DNA of 21,782 bases from SM23-28-2 sp964512285 (GCA_964512285.1 CAZEJO010000031.1:1-21782), one strand, 5' to 3'; numbered from the stretch's first letter, positions 1 through 8,904 are shown. Notes: a model not told the origin generated them from the sequence alone. Numbers and translations are program-made.

Positions 1-953
1 AGGATCATGATCACGATGCCGGTGGCGATGAGGCGGCCGAACGGGTCGCGGGCCACGCTTGCCGTCCGCAGCCCCCGGAACAGCAGAAAGGCGAACAGCC
101 CCAACAGCAGCAGCCCCCCCAACAGTCCCAGTTCTTCGCCCAGCACGCTGAAGATGTAGTCGTGACTGGGCGTTTGCAGGTAGTCGAGCTGCGTCTGCGT
201 CCCCTCGGTCAGCCCCTTGCCGAAGATGCCGCCCGAGCCCACGCTGATCTCCGCCTGGATGATGTTGTAGCCGCCGCCCAGAGGGTCGAGGGCTGGATTG
301 AGGAAAGTGGCGATGCGCTCTCGCTGGTAGTCGCCCATCAACGCCACCACCACGAAGGGAGTGGAGAGCACCAGGCTGGCTAGGAAGGCCATGATGTGCT
401 GAGGGCGAACGCCGGCCACCGCCGCCATGCCCAGCCAGGCGGCACCGAAGATGATGGCCGTGCCCAGGTCGGGCTCAAGAAAGACCAGCGCTGTGGGCAC
501 CGCCACGATGACCAGGGAGCCCAGAAAGGTGCGCAGTTCTCCTATCTCTGTCTGGCGGTCGGCCAGGTACTTGGCCAGAACGATGATCACCAGTAGCTTC
601 GCTACCTCCGAGGCCTGGATCGATACCCCCGCGAAGTTCAGCCATCGCTGGGCGCCATAGGTGGCGGTTCCCACCACCAGGACGCCCACCAGCAGGACCA
701 GCGCCACAGCGTAGAGCGTGGGCGTTATCTGCCCCAGGAGGCGATAGTCTAGCCACGCCGCCAGCCCGATGACCACCAGGCCCATGGCGGCGAACATGAG
801 GTGGCGCACCGCCGGATGGGATGGCCCCTGGATGCCCTCGGGATAGCTGGTAAGAGAGGCGCTATAGATCACGAGGGCGCCAAAACCGGTCAGGGCCAGG
901 CCAACCAGCACGATCCACGGGTCGAGGTGCCGAACCGTGCGCCACTGGATCAT
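1..953 (-). CDS. rodA: RodA, rod-shape SEDS glycosyltransferase (3' end missing)
   Basis: RodA is the SEDS-family membrane glycosyltransferase that polymerises lipid II into glycan strands with PBP2 during cell elongation. The reading frame is open from ATG at 953 to the window edge, about 317 codons, so the C-terminus lies outside (family members are usually about 370-400 residues). The translation is strongly hydrophobic with many membrane spans. It carries SEDS hallmarks: the YGAQRWLNF stretch, FLEPDLGTA, and near the end VGSGGIFGKGL followed by QTPSHDYIFSVLGEELG. The ATG follows the mrdA stop codon directly (TAGATG), so the two are translationally linked in the mreBCD-mrdA-rodA operon. 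The pairing with a class B PBP and MreBCD favours RodA over FtsW. Identification is firm; only the missing end is uncertain. Confidence 0.95.
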   Translation of the reverse strand, partial: MIQWRTVRHLDPWIVLVGLALTGFGALVIYSASLTSYPEGIQGPSHPAVRHLMFAAMGLVVIGLAAWLDYRLLGQITPTLYAVALVLLVGVLVVGTATYGAQRWLNFAGVSIQASEVAKLLVIIVLAKYLADRQTEIGELRTFLGSLVIVAVPTALVFLEPDLGTAIIFGAAWLGMAAVAGVRPQHIMAFLASLVLSTPFVVVALMGDYQRERIATFLNPALDPLGGGYNIIQAEISVGSGGIFGKGLTEGTQTQLDYLQTPSHDYIFSVLGEELGLLGGLLLLGLFAFLLFRGLRTASVARDPFGRLIATGIVIMI

Positions 954-2867
954 CTAGGGCGCCTCCTGCTCGGCTACATAGCGCTGATTGAAGTAGTAGT
1001 CGAAGATGCGAGCGGCGGCGGGGGCGGAGTTCTGGCCACCGCCTCCTCGCTGCACGAACACCACCACCGCTATCTCGGGATCCTCATAGGGGGCGAAGCC
1101 CACGAACCAGCCATGCGTCTCGAAGCCTTCGCCCTCTCCTGGCACCCCGAACTCGGCTGTCCCTGTCTTGCCGGCTATCGCCAGTCCGGGCACCTGGGCG
1201 CTTTGGGCCACTCCTGTGCTCACCGATTGGCGCATCGCCTCCCGCACGACGGCCAGGTACTCTTGGTCCACCGGCAGTATTCGTCGCACCTCCTTGCCGA
1301 AGGTGGCCACCACGTGGTCGTGGGAGTCCCGAATCTCTTTCACCAACTGCGGTCGCAGCAACTCGCCACCGTTGGCGATGGCCACGATGGCGTCCAGCAG
1401 CTGAAGCGGCGTCACTGCCAGATAGCCCTGACCGATGCCGAAGTAGTAGGTGTCGCCTACGTACCACATCTCGTTGACGGTTCGCTCTTTCCACTTGGCG
1501 TCGGGCACCAGGCCAGCCGATTCCCCGGGCAGGCTCACACCCGTTGGCTCGCCCAGGCCGAAGGAGCGAGCGTAGCGGGCCAGCCTCTCCTCGCCCAAGC
1601 CCTGGAAGTCCTCGTCCTGCTTGCCGCCAGCCAGATAGTAGAAATAGACGTCGGACGACCAGGAGATGCCGCCGTAGAAGTCCAGCGTACCCAGGGGGGC
1701 CCAGTCTTGGAACACGTAGACGATGCTGGGGTCGTACTGGTTTGGGATGGTGATGTAGCCGTGGCTGACGATGGTCGTGCTGGGGGTCGCCACGCCCTCC
1801 TGGAGGGCGGCCAGGCCGGTGATTGGCTTGAAACTGCTGCCCGGCGGGTACATCTCGGCGATGGCGTGGTTCACCAGGGGCTTGGCTGGGTCGTTTAGCA
1901 GGACGTTAAGTTCCTCCTCGCCAAGGGTCTCCGAGAAGATATTGTTGTCGTAGGTGGGCAGCGACACCATCGCCAGGATCTCGCCCGTGTGGACGTCCAT
2001 CACCACAGCCGCCGCGTTATCGGAGGCCCCCATGAACTCGCGCAGGACGTCGGTAGTCTTCTGCTGGAGCTCCAGGTCTATGGTCAGCACTATGTTCTGG
2101 CCGGGCTGGCTGGCCTGCGAGTCCAGAACGTCTTGCTGGCGACCGCCGGCGTCCACCTCTACCAGTTTCTTTCCTGGCTCTCCCCGCAGGATGTCCTCGT
2201 AGGCGAGTTCTATCCCCGTTTTGCCTAGTTGGTCGTTGAAGATGTAGCCGTCGTCTTTCGAGGCTGCGTATTCTTCGGCTGAGATGCGGCCCACATAGCC
2301 CAGAATGTGGGCTGTCAGCTCGCTATAGAGGTAGTTGCGTCGCGCCTCCACCTGAAGGTCGACACCAGGCAAGTGGGAGCTCAACTCCTTGAGCATCAGG
2401 GCCGTGTCCCTGTCCAGTTCATCCTTAATAACCAGCGCTTCGTAGGGGTCGCCATCCTCTCGTCTCTCCCTCACCAGTTTGGCTATCTCCTCGGCCGGCA
2501 TGCCCAGCAGACTCTCCAGCTCGTCGAAAACGGCTGCCTCATCCTTCGTCGGCAGGTCAGCCGGCACGATAACCGCTGAGTAGCTGGCCACGTTTTCCAC
2601 CAGCGGCTGCTCGCGGTCGTAGTTGCGGTCGTAGATGAGGCCGCGCATCGGCAGGACCTGTAGCTCCCGCAGGCGGTTGTTCTCGGCCCGGGCCTGGTAG
2701 TCATCGGCTTGGAAGACCTGCATTCGTACCAGTTGTATCGTCAGAATGCCGAACAGCAGCACGATAAGGATGTGGAGAAGGAGGAACTTGCGTCCGGGCG
2801 TGTGGGCGTCTTCCCTGCGTTTGGGCTTCTGCGAGCGCCAGCGCCGTTCACCACTGAAAAAATCCAT
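954..2867 (-). CDS. mrdA: Penicillin-binding protein 2 (elongasome transpeptidase)
   Basis: This is a class B PBP that cross-links peptidoglycan during elongation as the partner of RodA. The 637-residue protein has a short basic N-terminus, one membrane anchor at about residues 28-48, a PBP dimerisation domain (RGLIYDRN at about 75-82), and a C-terminal transpeptidase domain. All three active-site motifs are visible: SSFK at 344-347 (nucleophile S344), SSD at 404-406, and KTG at 567-569. An SxD second motif instead of SxN is the form known in PBP2. The gene starts with ATG at 2867, 9 bases after the mreD stop, and its own stop abuts the rodA start. The length is typical for the family and no key residue is missing. 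Confidence 0.95.
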   Translation of the reverse strand: MDFFSGERRWRSQKPKRREDAHTPGRKFLLLHILIVLLFGILTIQLVRMQVFQADDYQARAENNRLRELQVLPMRGLIYDRNYDREQPLVENVASYSAVIVPADLPTKDEAAVFDELESLLGMPAEEIAKLVRERREDGDPYEALVIKDELDRDTALMLKELSSHLPGVDLQVEARRNYLYSELTAHILGYVGRISAEEYAASKDDGYIFNDQLGKTGIELAYEDILRGEPGKKLVEVDAGGRQQDVLDSQASQPGQNIVLTIDLELQQKTTDVLREFMGASDNAAAVVMDVHTGEILAMVSLPTYDNNIFSETLGEEELNVLLNDPAKPLVNHAIAEMYPPGSSFKPITGLAALQEGVATPSTTIVSHGYITIPNQYDPSIVYVFQDWAPLGTLDFYGGISWSSDVYFYYLAGGKQDEDFQGLGEERLARYARSFGLGEPTGVSLPGESAGLVPDAKWKERTVNEMWYVGDTYYFGIGQGYLAVTPLQLLDAIVAIANGGELLRPQLVKEIRDSHDHVVATFGKEVRRILPVDQEYLAVVREAMRQSVSTGVAQSAQVPGLAIAGKTGTAEFGVPGEGEGFETHGWFVGFAPYEDPEIAVVVFVQRGGGGQNSAPAAARIFDYYFNQRYVAEQEAP

Positions 2868-2876
2868 CTCTCTCCC

Positions 2877-3389
2877 CTAGCCCGGCACGCGCATGCCTGG
2901 CCTCACCATCTCCGACAGCGTCGTTGCCCAACGTACGGGCAAGTAGACGATGGGTGTGATGAGGGCGTTGAACAGGGCCGCTGGCAGCAGGACCCGCAGC
3001 GGGCTTTGCAGCCAGGGCGGGCCATCGCCTACGGCGGTCAGCACAATCATGTATAGCACGTCATAAGAGAGCGATGCCGCAGCCACTACCGCCAGCGTGG
3101 GTACGAATTCGCTCTCCGTCGGCCACCGCTCACGCATGGCGGCCAGAGGCACGATAGGCAGAAGGGCGAGGGCGGAGGCGCCCACGGGATCACTGGTGAT
3201 CAGGTCCTTAAAGATGCCGGCCAGAGGGATCAGGATCATCGTCTCTCTGGGTCCGCGCACCATCGCCCAGCACATCAGCAGCACCAGCAGGGGATTGGCT
3301 GTCACGCCCAGCAGGGGGAAGTAGGGAGCAGTCGCCACCTGAGCCAGGGCGACGAAGAGGATTAGCGGCACGAACAGAAGATACCTCAT
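2877..3389 (-). CDS. mreD: MreD, rod-shape determining membrane protein
   Basis: A 170-residue, strongly hydrophobic protein with about five predicted membrane segments, the size and character expected of MreD. MreD is an integral membrane part of the elongasome that works with MreB and MreC. Sequence conservation in this family is low, so the call leans on position: it lies between mreC and mrdA, and its ATG (3389-3387) overlaps the mreC stop TGA (3388-3386) in an ATGA arrangement. Such overlap usually means coupled translation. The N-terminus is hydrophobic from residue 1 and the stretch TANPLLVLLMCWAMVRGP resembles other MreD proteins. No truncation is visible. Confidence 0.88.
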   Translation of the reverse strand: MRYLLFVPLILFVALAQVATAPYFPLLGVTANPLLVLLMCWAMVRGPRETMILIPLAGIFKDLITSDPVGASALALLPIVPLAAMRERWPTESEFVPTLAVVAAASLSYDVLYMIVLTAVGDGPPWLQSPLRVLLPAALFNALITPIVYLPVRWATTLSEMVRPGMRVPG

Positions 3390-4204
3390 GGGCTCGTCAG
3401 ATGGGTCGCTGTGAAGCTCGTCAGAACTAACACGTTCTCCAGGCGTGAAAGGTTGGCCGCGGGCTCGACCTCGGCCTTCTTGAAAACGTCCTGCGGGTCT
3501 CCCCGCACCGATAACACCTGCCCGATGAGCAGAGCCTGGGGGAAGGTGCCGCCCAGGCCCGACGTAGTCACTGCGTTGCCCGGCTCGACCTCCGCGTCCT
3601 GGGGTATAAGGTCCATGCTCAGCCCGCCGTGGAGGCTGCCGCTCACCACTCCCTGGGCGCGCGATTCCAGCACCATGGCGTTGACGTTGCTGTTCGAGTC
3701 GGTGATGAGGGTGACCCAGGCGAAGTCGTCCAGAACCTTCGATGCCACTCCCACCAGGCTTCCCCCTTCGCTCATCACCACCATCCCCTCGCTGATGCCG
3801 TCGTCGCTGCCGCAGTCGATGGCCAGACGCTCCTTCAGGTTGCTGGGGTCTCTGGCGATGACACGGGCCACCAGGAACTCGTCATCCGGTCGGCTCTCCT
3901 CAACCTCGGCCAGCGCCGCCATGTCGCCCGCTATGAGCTCGTCCTCCTTCAGACTGGCGATCTCGGCTGTCAGCTCTTCGATCTGCTGGCGCAACAGCCG
4001 ATTCTCATCCTCCAGGTTCTGGCGGTCAGCTACGTTGTCGAAGAAATCGGCGGCTGGCGAGGCGACGGCGCGCAGGCCTCGCGCCAGAGGTGACGCCACA
4101 GTGAGGGCACCGTTCTTGACGGGGTCGAGAACCCCCAACTGCGAGAGCGCAATACTCAGGAGGGCGAAGAGGCCAACAACCAGCAGCCATACAAGCGTCC
4201 GCAT
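3386..4204 (-). CDS. mreC: MreC, rod-shape determining protein
   Basis: MreC is the bitopic scaffold that binds and activates PBP2 outside the membrane. The 272-residue protein has a single N-terminal membrane segment (about residues 4-22), then a coiled-coil stretch (about 60-95, with LEDENRLLRQQIEELTAEI), then the beta-rich periplasmic-type domain with conserved features such as the ARVIARDPSN segment, GISEGMVV and LVGVASKV. It starts with ATG at 4204, 20 bases downstream of the mreB stop, and its stop overlaps the mreD start. Domain order and length are typical. Confidence 0.94.
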   Translation of the reverse strand: MRTLVWLLVVGLFALLSIALSQLGVLDPVKNGALTVASPLARGLRAVASPAADFFDNVADRQNLEDENRLLRQQIEELTAEIASLKEDELIAGDMAALAEVEESRPDDEFLVARVIARDPSNLKERLAIDCGSDDGISEGMVVMSEGGSLVGVASKVLDDFAWVTLITDSNSNVNAMVLESRAQGVVSGSLHGGLSMDLIPQDAEVEPGNAVTTSGLGGTFPQALLIGQVLSVRGDPQDVFKKAEVEPAANLSRLENVLVLTSFTATHLTSP

Positions 4205-4224
4205 GTCCAGCCAAAGCCGTTGTG

Positions 4225-5286
4225 TTAGTGCGGTGCTCGGCGAGTGGTGAGGTGGGTCTGAACCTTAGCCAGTATCTCCGCCTCCTCTAGCATCTCGGCA
4301 GTGCCCCTCACGACACAGCTAAGAGGGTCCTCGGCGACGTAGACAGGGAACTTCGTCTCATTCGCCACTCGCCGGTCCAGTCCCCGCAGAAGGGCACCTC
4401 CGCCTGCCAGGACGATCCCTCTAGTCATGATATCCGCCACCAACTCCGGCGGCGTGAGCTCGATGGAGGAGCGGACCGCTTCCACGATGGCGCCCACCGA
4501 TCCCGAGATGGCGTCGCGGATCTCCACGCTACTTACCTCTACCGCCTTAGGCAGTCCGGTGGCCAGGTCGCGACCTTTGAAGACGATCATCGTTTCCCGC
4601 TCCAGCGGCGCCGCTGAACCCACCTCCATCTTCACCTCCTCCGCCATGCGATCGCCGATGAGCATGTTGTGCACCTGGCGGGCGTAGGTGACGATCTCCT
4701 GATCCATCTCATCGCCAGCCACCCGGATGGACGTGCTGACCACGATGCCGCCCAGGGAGATGACGGCCACCTCGGTGGTGCCGCCGCCGATGTCCACCAT
4801 CATCGACCCAGCGGGCTCCATAACCGGCAGCCCAGCCCCGATCGCCGCCGCCATGGGCTCCTCCACCAGGAAGGCAGCACGGGCGCCAGCGTTAAGAATG
4901 GCGTCGTGAACCGCTCTCTTCTCTACCTCGGTCACGCCGCTGGGTATGCCCACCGCTACTCGCGGTCGCGGCAGGCCCAGGCTGAAGTGGTCGTGCACGG
5001 CCCGGATAAAGTAGTGGACCATGCGCTCGGTGACGGCGAAGTCGGAGATGACGCCGTCCTTGAGAGGGCGCACGGCAACGATGTCAGAGGGGGTACGCCC
5101 CACCATCCGCTTGGCCTCGCTGCCTATGGCCAGGATCTTCTTGTTGATGCGGTCGATGGCCACCACCGACGGCTCGTCGATGATGATGCCGCGGCCGCGC
5201 ACCAGCACGAGTGTATTGGCCGTACCCAGATCGACAGCGATGTCGTGGGAAAACAGACCGAAGAGGGTATTCAGCGGGTTAAACAA
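4225..5286 (-). CDS. mreB: MreB, actin-like cell shape protein
   Basis: MreB is the bacterial actin homologue that forms membrane-bound filaments and positions the elongation machinery. The 353-residue protein shows the actin-fold nucleotide-binding motifs: DLGTANTLV near residue 19 (phosphate 1), the GIPSGVTEVEKRAV segment, DIGGGTTEVAVISLGGIV (phosphate 2), and GIVLAGGGALLRGLD (adenosine motif). The hydrophobic N-terminus (MFNPLNTLFGLF) fits the membrane-binding loop region. The start is TTG at 5286, supported by a GAGGGG ribosome-binding site at 5292-5297 with 5 bases of spacing. It is the first gene of the mreBCD-mrdA-rodA operon, downstream of a good promoter. Length and motifs are normal. 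Confidence 0.97.
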   Translation of the reverse strand: MFNPLNTLFGLFSHDIAVDLGTANTLVLVRGRGIIIDEPSVVAIDRINKKILAIGSEAKRMVGRTPSDIVAVRPLKDGVISDFAVTERMVHYFIRAVHDHFSLGLPRPRVAVGIPSGVTEVEKRAVHDAILNAGARAAFLVEEPMAAAIGAGLPVMEPAGSMMVDIGGGTTEVAVISLGGIVVSTSIRVAGDEMDQEIVTYARQVHNMLIGDRMAEEVKMEVGSAAPLERETMIVFKGRDLATGLPKAVEVSSVEIRDAISGSVGAIVEAVRSSIELTPPELVADIMTRGIVLAGGGALLRGLDRRVANETKFPVYVAEDPLSCVVRGTAEMLEEAEILAKVQTHLTTRRAPH

Positions 5287-5375
5287 GTCTTCCCCTCATC
5301 ATTCTCACCCCCAGCGTGGAGGACCTCGCTCAGGCCACACCACACCTGCCCGCCCTTAGCGCAAGCACTCGCTGC

Positions 5376-5403
5376 ATTATAGAACATTTACTATTCTCAG
5401 CAA
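5376..5403 (-). promoter_or_regulatory. Sigma-70-type promoter of the mreBCD-mrdA-rodA operon
   Basis: Read on the minus strand, TTGCTG (5403-5398) is followed after 16 bases by a perfect TATAAT (5381-5376); TTTGCT with a 17-base spacer is the alternative reading. The start of transcription would lie about 80 bases before the mreB TTG codon. It is the only strong promoter-like match in the 200-base gap between mreB and the crotonase gene. This is a sequence match only. Confidence 0.65.
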
Positions 5404-5486
5404 AAGAGGGCAAGGAGCGCTAGATTAACCGTGGAACTGGGCCGTTCTCCCGGAAACCTGACGACGGGCAAAGGGCTGCTCTGCCT

Positions 5487-6281
5487 CTAGCGGCCCTTGA
5501 AGTCGGGCTCCCGCTTCTCCAGAAAGCTGCGAACGCCCTCCTCGACATCCTCCGACTCGATGCACACTCGCTGGAGGTACTCTTCGTATTCAGTCTGGGC
5601 TTCCAGCTCCTCCCGCCAGCTCCGATAGGCCAGGCGCTTGGTCAGCTCAATGGCGATGGCCGGCCCCTTGACGATGCGTTCGGCCAGGGCCATAGCCGTG
5701 GGCATGAGTTCCTCCGCTGGCACCACCTGGCTCACCAGGCCGATGGCCAGCGCCTCCTGTGCGTTGATCATCTGGCCGCTGTACATCAGCTCCAGCGCCT
5801 TGCTCATCCCGACAATGCGGGGCAGGAGGTAGGAGCAGCCGAAGTCCGGCACCAGCGCTCGTCGCGACCAAATGGCCGAGAAGCGTGCCTCCTGGCTGGC
5901 GATGCGGACATCACACGCTAGGCACAGCGAGAGGCCCCCGCCGGCAGCCACGCCGTTGATTGCCGCTATGGACGGCTTGGGGCAAGCGATGATGGCGGCT
6001 GCTGACAGATAGCGTGAGCGAAGCCGCTCGCTGCGACTGCTCGCTGTCGGTGTCGCGCCCTCGCCCGCGGCGGCAGCAGCGAGGTCGGTGCCCGAGCAGA
6101 ACCCGCGGCCGCTGCCGGTGACTACCAGCACCCTGGCCTCGTCGTCCTCCTCCAGTTCCTGCATGGCCTGCCTGAGCTGCCGCCAGCAATCCCATGTGAC
6201 TGCGTTGAGCCTATCGGCCCGGTTGAGGGTGAGGAGAACGATGCCCTCTTTCTTCTCCATCTTTATGTCAGTGTAGGTCAT
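5487..6281 (-). CDS. Enoyl-CoA hydratase/isomerase (crotonase) family protein
   Basis: A 264-residue crotonase-fold protein acting on an acyl-CoA thioester. The oxyanion-hole and CoA-binding segments are present: GSGRGFCSGTDL at about 56-67 and AAINGVAAGGG at about 106-116. The ATG at 6281 follows a strong AGGAGG site. By eye alignment with mitochondrial-type hydratase, the second catalytic Glu is kept (ALEL near residue 164), but the position of the first is Trp, and a VPDFG segment occurs nearby. An Asp at this place is typical of PaaG-like isomerases. A classical hydratase is therefore less likely than an isomerase or another crotonase activity. No pathway partner sits next to it, although two acyl-CoA dehydrogenases lie 6 kb away. 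The substrate cannot be named. Confidence 0.85.
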   Translation of the reverse strand: MTYTDIKMEKKEGIVLLTLNRADRLNAVTWDCWRQLRQAMQELEEDDEARVLVVTGSGRGFCSGTDLAAAAAGEGATPTASSRSERLRSRYLSAAAIIACPKPSIAAINGVAAGGGLSLCLACDVRIASQEARFSAIWSRRALVPDFGCSYLLPRIVGMSKALELMYSGQMINAQEALAIGLVSQVVPAEELMPTAMALAERIVKGPAIAIELTKRLAYRSWREELEAQTEYEEYLQRVCIESEDVEEGVRSFLEKREPDFKGR

Positions 6282-6342
6282 GCTTTCCTCCTTGCCTCAG
6301 GCCAGGGCCATCGATTCGTTGCCAGGGCGCGATGACAGGCTC

Positions 6343-8382
6343 TCACATGGCCCCGTGTTGCCGCAAGAGTTCTAGGAACTCCTGCTCGCTCAGGAGCTTG
6401 GTGCCGTATCGCTGGGCCTTTTGCAGCTTGGAGCCAGGCGACTCGCCCGCCACCAGGTAGTCCGTCTTCTTGGTCACGCTGTCGCTGGTGCCCCCGCCCA
6501 GTTGCCCGACGAGTTCTTCGGCCTTGCTGCGTGGCATGGATGCCAGCGTGCCGGTGATCACGAACGTCAGCCCGGCCAGCGGCCCTTCCGTTAGGGCGGG
6601 CGCCACCTCTTCGGCCATGCGCACGCCTGCCCGCCGCAGCTTCTTGATTACTCGCAGGTTGCCGGCGTTGCGGAGGTATTGATGGACGCTCTCGGCGATC
6701 CTGGGCCCGACGGTGGGAATGGATGCCAGTTCCTCCTCACTGGCCCGCGCCAGGGCGTCAATGCTGCCGAACTGCCTGGCCAGAATCGCCGCTATCTCGC
6801 TGCCTACGTGGCGAATGCCCAGCGCGAAGATGAGGCGACCCAGCGGACGGTTCTTGCTGGCTTCGATGGCCGATAGCAGGTTCTCGGCGCTCTTCTCGCC
6901 CATGTGCTTCAGCCCTACCAGTTGCTCTCTGGTCAGGGAGTAGATGTCGCCGGGGTCTTTGACCAGGCCCTGCTCCAGGAGCACGTAGCACCAGGATTCG
7001 CCCAGCCCTTCGATGTCCATCGCGCCCCGCGAGACGAAGTGCGTCAGCCAGCGGAAGGCCTGAGCCGGGCAGGCCGGGTTCGGGCAGTAGCGCATCACCT
7101 CGCCCTCCGGCCGCACCACCTTCGTGCCGCAGACCGGACAGCGTTCGGGCATCACGAAGACCTTCTCCCGACCCGTCCGCTTGCTCACCACCGGCCCCAC
7201 CACCTGGGGGATGACGTCGCCCGCCCGCTGAACGATCACCGTATCGCCCGCCCGAACGTCCTTGCGCCGGATGTCCTCCTCGTTGTGGAGAGTGGCCTTG
7301 CTGATGGTCACGCCGCCCACCTGTACCGGCTCCAGAACAGCGTACGGATTCAGGCTCCCTGTGCGCCCGATATTGATCTCGATCGCCAGGAGCTTGGTGG
7401 TGGCCTGGATGGGCGGGAACTTGTAAGCGATCGCCCAGCGCGGCTCGCGGCCCACCACACCCAGCCGTTCGTGATACTGGAAGGGGTCGGCCTTCACCAC
7501 CAGCCCATCGATCTCGTACTCCAGGTCGTGCCGCCGGTTCGCCCACTGATGGTAGTGGCGCTCCACGTCCTCCAGCCTTTCGTAGCGGCCTATCTCGGGG
7601 TTCACGCGGAAGCCCATGTCCTGCAGCCAGTGCAGCGTCTCCCAGTGGGTGGGCGGGTAGGGGCCATCCGCCCAGCCGAGCTGGTAGACCCAGATGTCCA
7701 GCGAGCGCTGTGCCGTGATGCGTGAGTCGAGCTGTCGCACCGAGCCGGCGGCGGCGTTGCGGGGGTTAGCGAAACGAGGCTGACCCTGGTCGGTTCGCTC
7801 TTCGTTCAGCCGCTCGAAGGCGACCCTGGACATATAGACCTCGCCCCGCACCTCGAAGCGTGGCGGCACATCCTTGGCCAGAAGGCGCATGGGGATGCTG
7901 CGGATCGTCCTCAGGTTCTCTGTAACGTTCTCCCCCCGGAAGCCGTCGCCGCGCGTTGCTCCCTGGACGAAGCGGCCGTCCTCGTAGACCAGGGCCACTG
8001 CCAGCCCGTCGATCTTGGGCTCGCACACCAGCGGGAAGCTCTCTATCTCCAGGATCGTGACGGCGCGGCGGTACCAGGCCTTGAGCTCCTCGTAGTTGAA
8101 GGCGTTGGCCAGCGACAGAAGGGGCGTTCGATGCTCCGTCACCCCGAAGGCCTCCACCGGCTCGCCGCCCACCCGCTGGGTGGGGGAGTCCGGCGTGATG
8201 AGTTGTAGGAACTGTGCCTCCAACTCCCGCAGCTCGCGCATCAGCTTGTCATATTCCGCATCGCTGATCTCGGGGCTGTCCAGCACATAGTAGCGGTAGT
8301 CGTGGTAGCGGATCTGGGCTCGCAGATCCTCCACTCGCTGTCGCGCCTGATAGAGATTCAGTTCGCTTGCCACGACAGCCAT
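6343..8382 (-). CDS. ligA: NAD-dependent DNA ligase LigA
   Basis: LigA seals nicks in DNA during replication and repair, using NAD to form an enzyme-adenylate. The 679-residue protein has all domains in order: Ia NAD-binding domain (about 8-70, with YHDYRYYVLD), adenylation domain with the active-site lysine in CEPKIDG (K123), OB fold, a four-cysteine zinc finger (C415, C418, C433, C438), helix-hairpin-helix repeats (about 450-590), and a C-terminal BRCT domain (from about 598, FVITGTL). No ribosome-binding site precedes the ATG at 8382, and a TATACT box ends directly at that ATG, so initiation at the GTG three codons later is an alternative. The gene is divergent from the RDD gene, with only about 80 bases between them. 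Confidence 0.97.
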   Translation of the reverse strand: MAVVASELNLYQARQRVEDLRAQIRYHDYRYYVLDSPEISDAEYDKLMRELRELEAQFLQLITPDSPTQRVGGEPVEAFGVTEHRTPLLSLANAFNYEELKAWYRRAVTILEIESFPLVCEPKIDGLAVALVYEDGRFVQGATRGDGFRGENVTENLRTIRSIPMRLLAKDVPPRFEVRGEVYMSRVAFERLNEERTDQGQPRFANPRNAAAGSVRQLDSRITAQRSLDIWVYQLGWADGPYPPTHWETLHWLQDMGFRVNPEIGRYERLEDVERHYHQWANRRHDLEYEIDGLVVKADPFQYHERLGVVGREPRWAIAYKFPPIQATTKLLAIEINIGRTGSLNPYAVLEPVQVGGVTISKATLHNEEDIRRKDVRAGDTVIVQRAGDVIPQVVGPVVSKRTGREKVFVMPERCPVCGTKVVRPEGEVMRYCPNPACPAQAFRWLTHFVSRGAMDIEGLGESWCYVLLEQGLVKDPGDIYSLTREQLVGLKHMGEKSAENLLSAIEASKNRPLGRLIFALGIRHVGSEIAAILARQFGSIDALARASEEELASIPTVGPRIAESVHQYLRNAGNLRVIKKLRRAGVRMAEEVAPALTEGPLAGLTFVITGTLASMPRSKAEELVGQLGGGTSDSVTKKTDYLVAGESPGSKLQKAQRYGTKLLSEQEFLELLRQHGAM

Positions 8383-8388
8383 AGTATA
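8383..8388 (-). promoter_or_regulatory. Possible -10 box of ligA touching its start codon
   Basis: On the minus strand TATACT (8388-8383) is followed immediately by the ATG of ligA. Only a weak -35 match (ATGACC with a 19-base spacer) is seen. If it is used, transcription would start within the first codons, close to the GTG at codon 4, giving an almost leaderless message. Weak evidence. Confidence 0.3.
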
Positions 8389-8419
8389 GCAAACGGCTGT
8401 CCGCAGCGGTCATCTTTCC

Positions 8420-8448
8420 TTGACGGCGCCTACGCCTTCAGGTAGGAT
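8420..8448 (+). promoter_or_regulatory. Promoter copy 1, before the RDD gene
   Basis: TTGACG (8420-8425), a 17-base spacer, then TAGGAT (8443-8448). The surrounding 46 bases (8418-8463) match the promoter segments before both propeller genes, with the first 18 bases identical to copy 2. The predicted transcript would start about 10 bases before the ATG at 8465. Confidence 0.65.
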
Positions 8449-8464
8449 GAGGGCCGCTGTGAAC

Positions 8465-8899
8465 ATGACCGACACGCACGACTATCGGGTTACCGGCTCG
8501 CGCATTGTGGCGGCCCTGCTCGATCTCATTCCCCTTATTGTTCTATTCCTCATCATGGCCGCCGCCTTGGGGGAGTTCGGCAGCACGGGGGATAACGAGT
8601 TCAGTGTCAGCCTCACGGGCGGGCCAGCCGCGCTGTGGTTCTTCCTGTGCTGGGGGTATTTCGTTATCCTTGAAGGACTAATAGCCACAACGCCGGGCAA
8701 GTTGCTCATGGGGCTGAAAGTCGTCAAGCTGAACGACGAGCGCTATGACTGGCGGGCTGTTCTACTACGGAATATCATTCGCATCATCGATGGAGCTCCC
8801 ATCTTGTACATCGTGGGGCTCATTTCAATCGCCGTGACCGAGAAGAATCAGCGCCTGGGGGATCTTGCTGCTGGCACAGTTGTCGTCCGGAAGTCGTAA
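8465..8899 (+). CDS. RDD-family membrane protein
   Basis: A 144-residue RDD-domain membrane protein; the family's biochemical role is mostly unknown, with ion transport suggested for some members. The family's defining residues are visible: Arg and Asp in SRIVAALLDLIPL in the first membrane segment, the GKLLMGLKVVKLND segment after the second, and NQRLGDLAAGTVVV at the end. About three membrane segments are evident. An upstream TTG at 8420 is in frame but lies inside the -35 box of the promoter, so ATG 8465 is preferred; ATG 8447 is also in frame. No clear ribosome-binding site is seen. The gene sits between a propeller-type promoter and a propeller-gene remnant, as though it replaced the body of an older propeller gene. 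Confidence 0.85.
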   Translation: MTDTHDYRVTGSRIVAALLDLIPLIVLFLIMAAALGEFGSTGDNEFSVSLTGGPAALWFFLCWGYFVILEGLIATTPGKLLMGLKVVKLNDERYDWRAVLLRNIIRIIDGAPILYIVGLISIAVTEKNQRLGDLAAGTVVVRKS

Positions 8900-8904
8900 T
8901 ATGA

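Noticed and set aside
801..1898. A 365-codon open frame on the plus strand
   Set aside because: It lies across rodA and mrdA on the other strand, which have clear family motifs; the frame has no recognisable domain. It is a by-product of high GC content.
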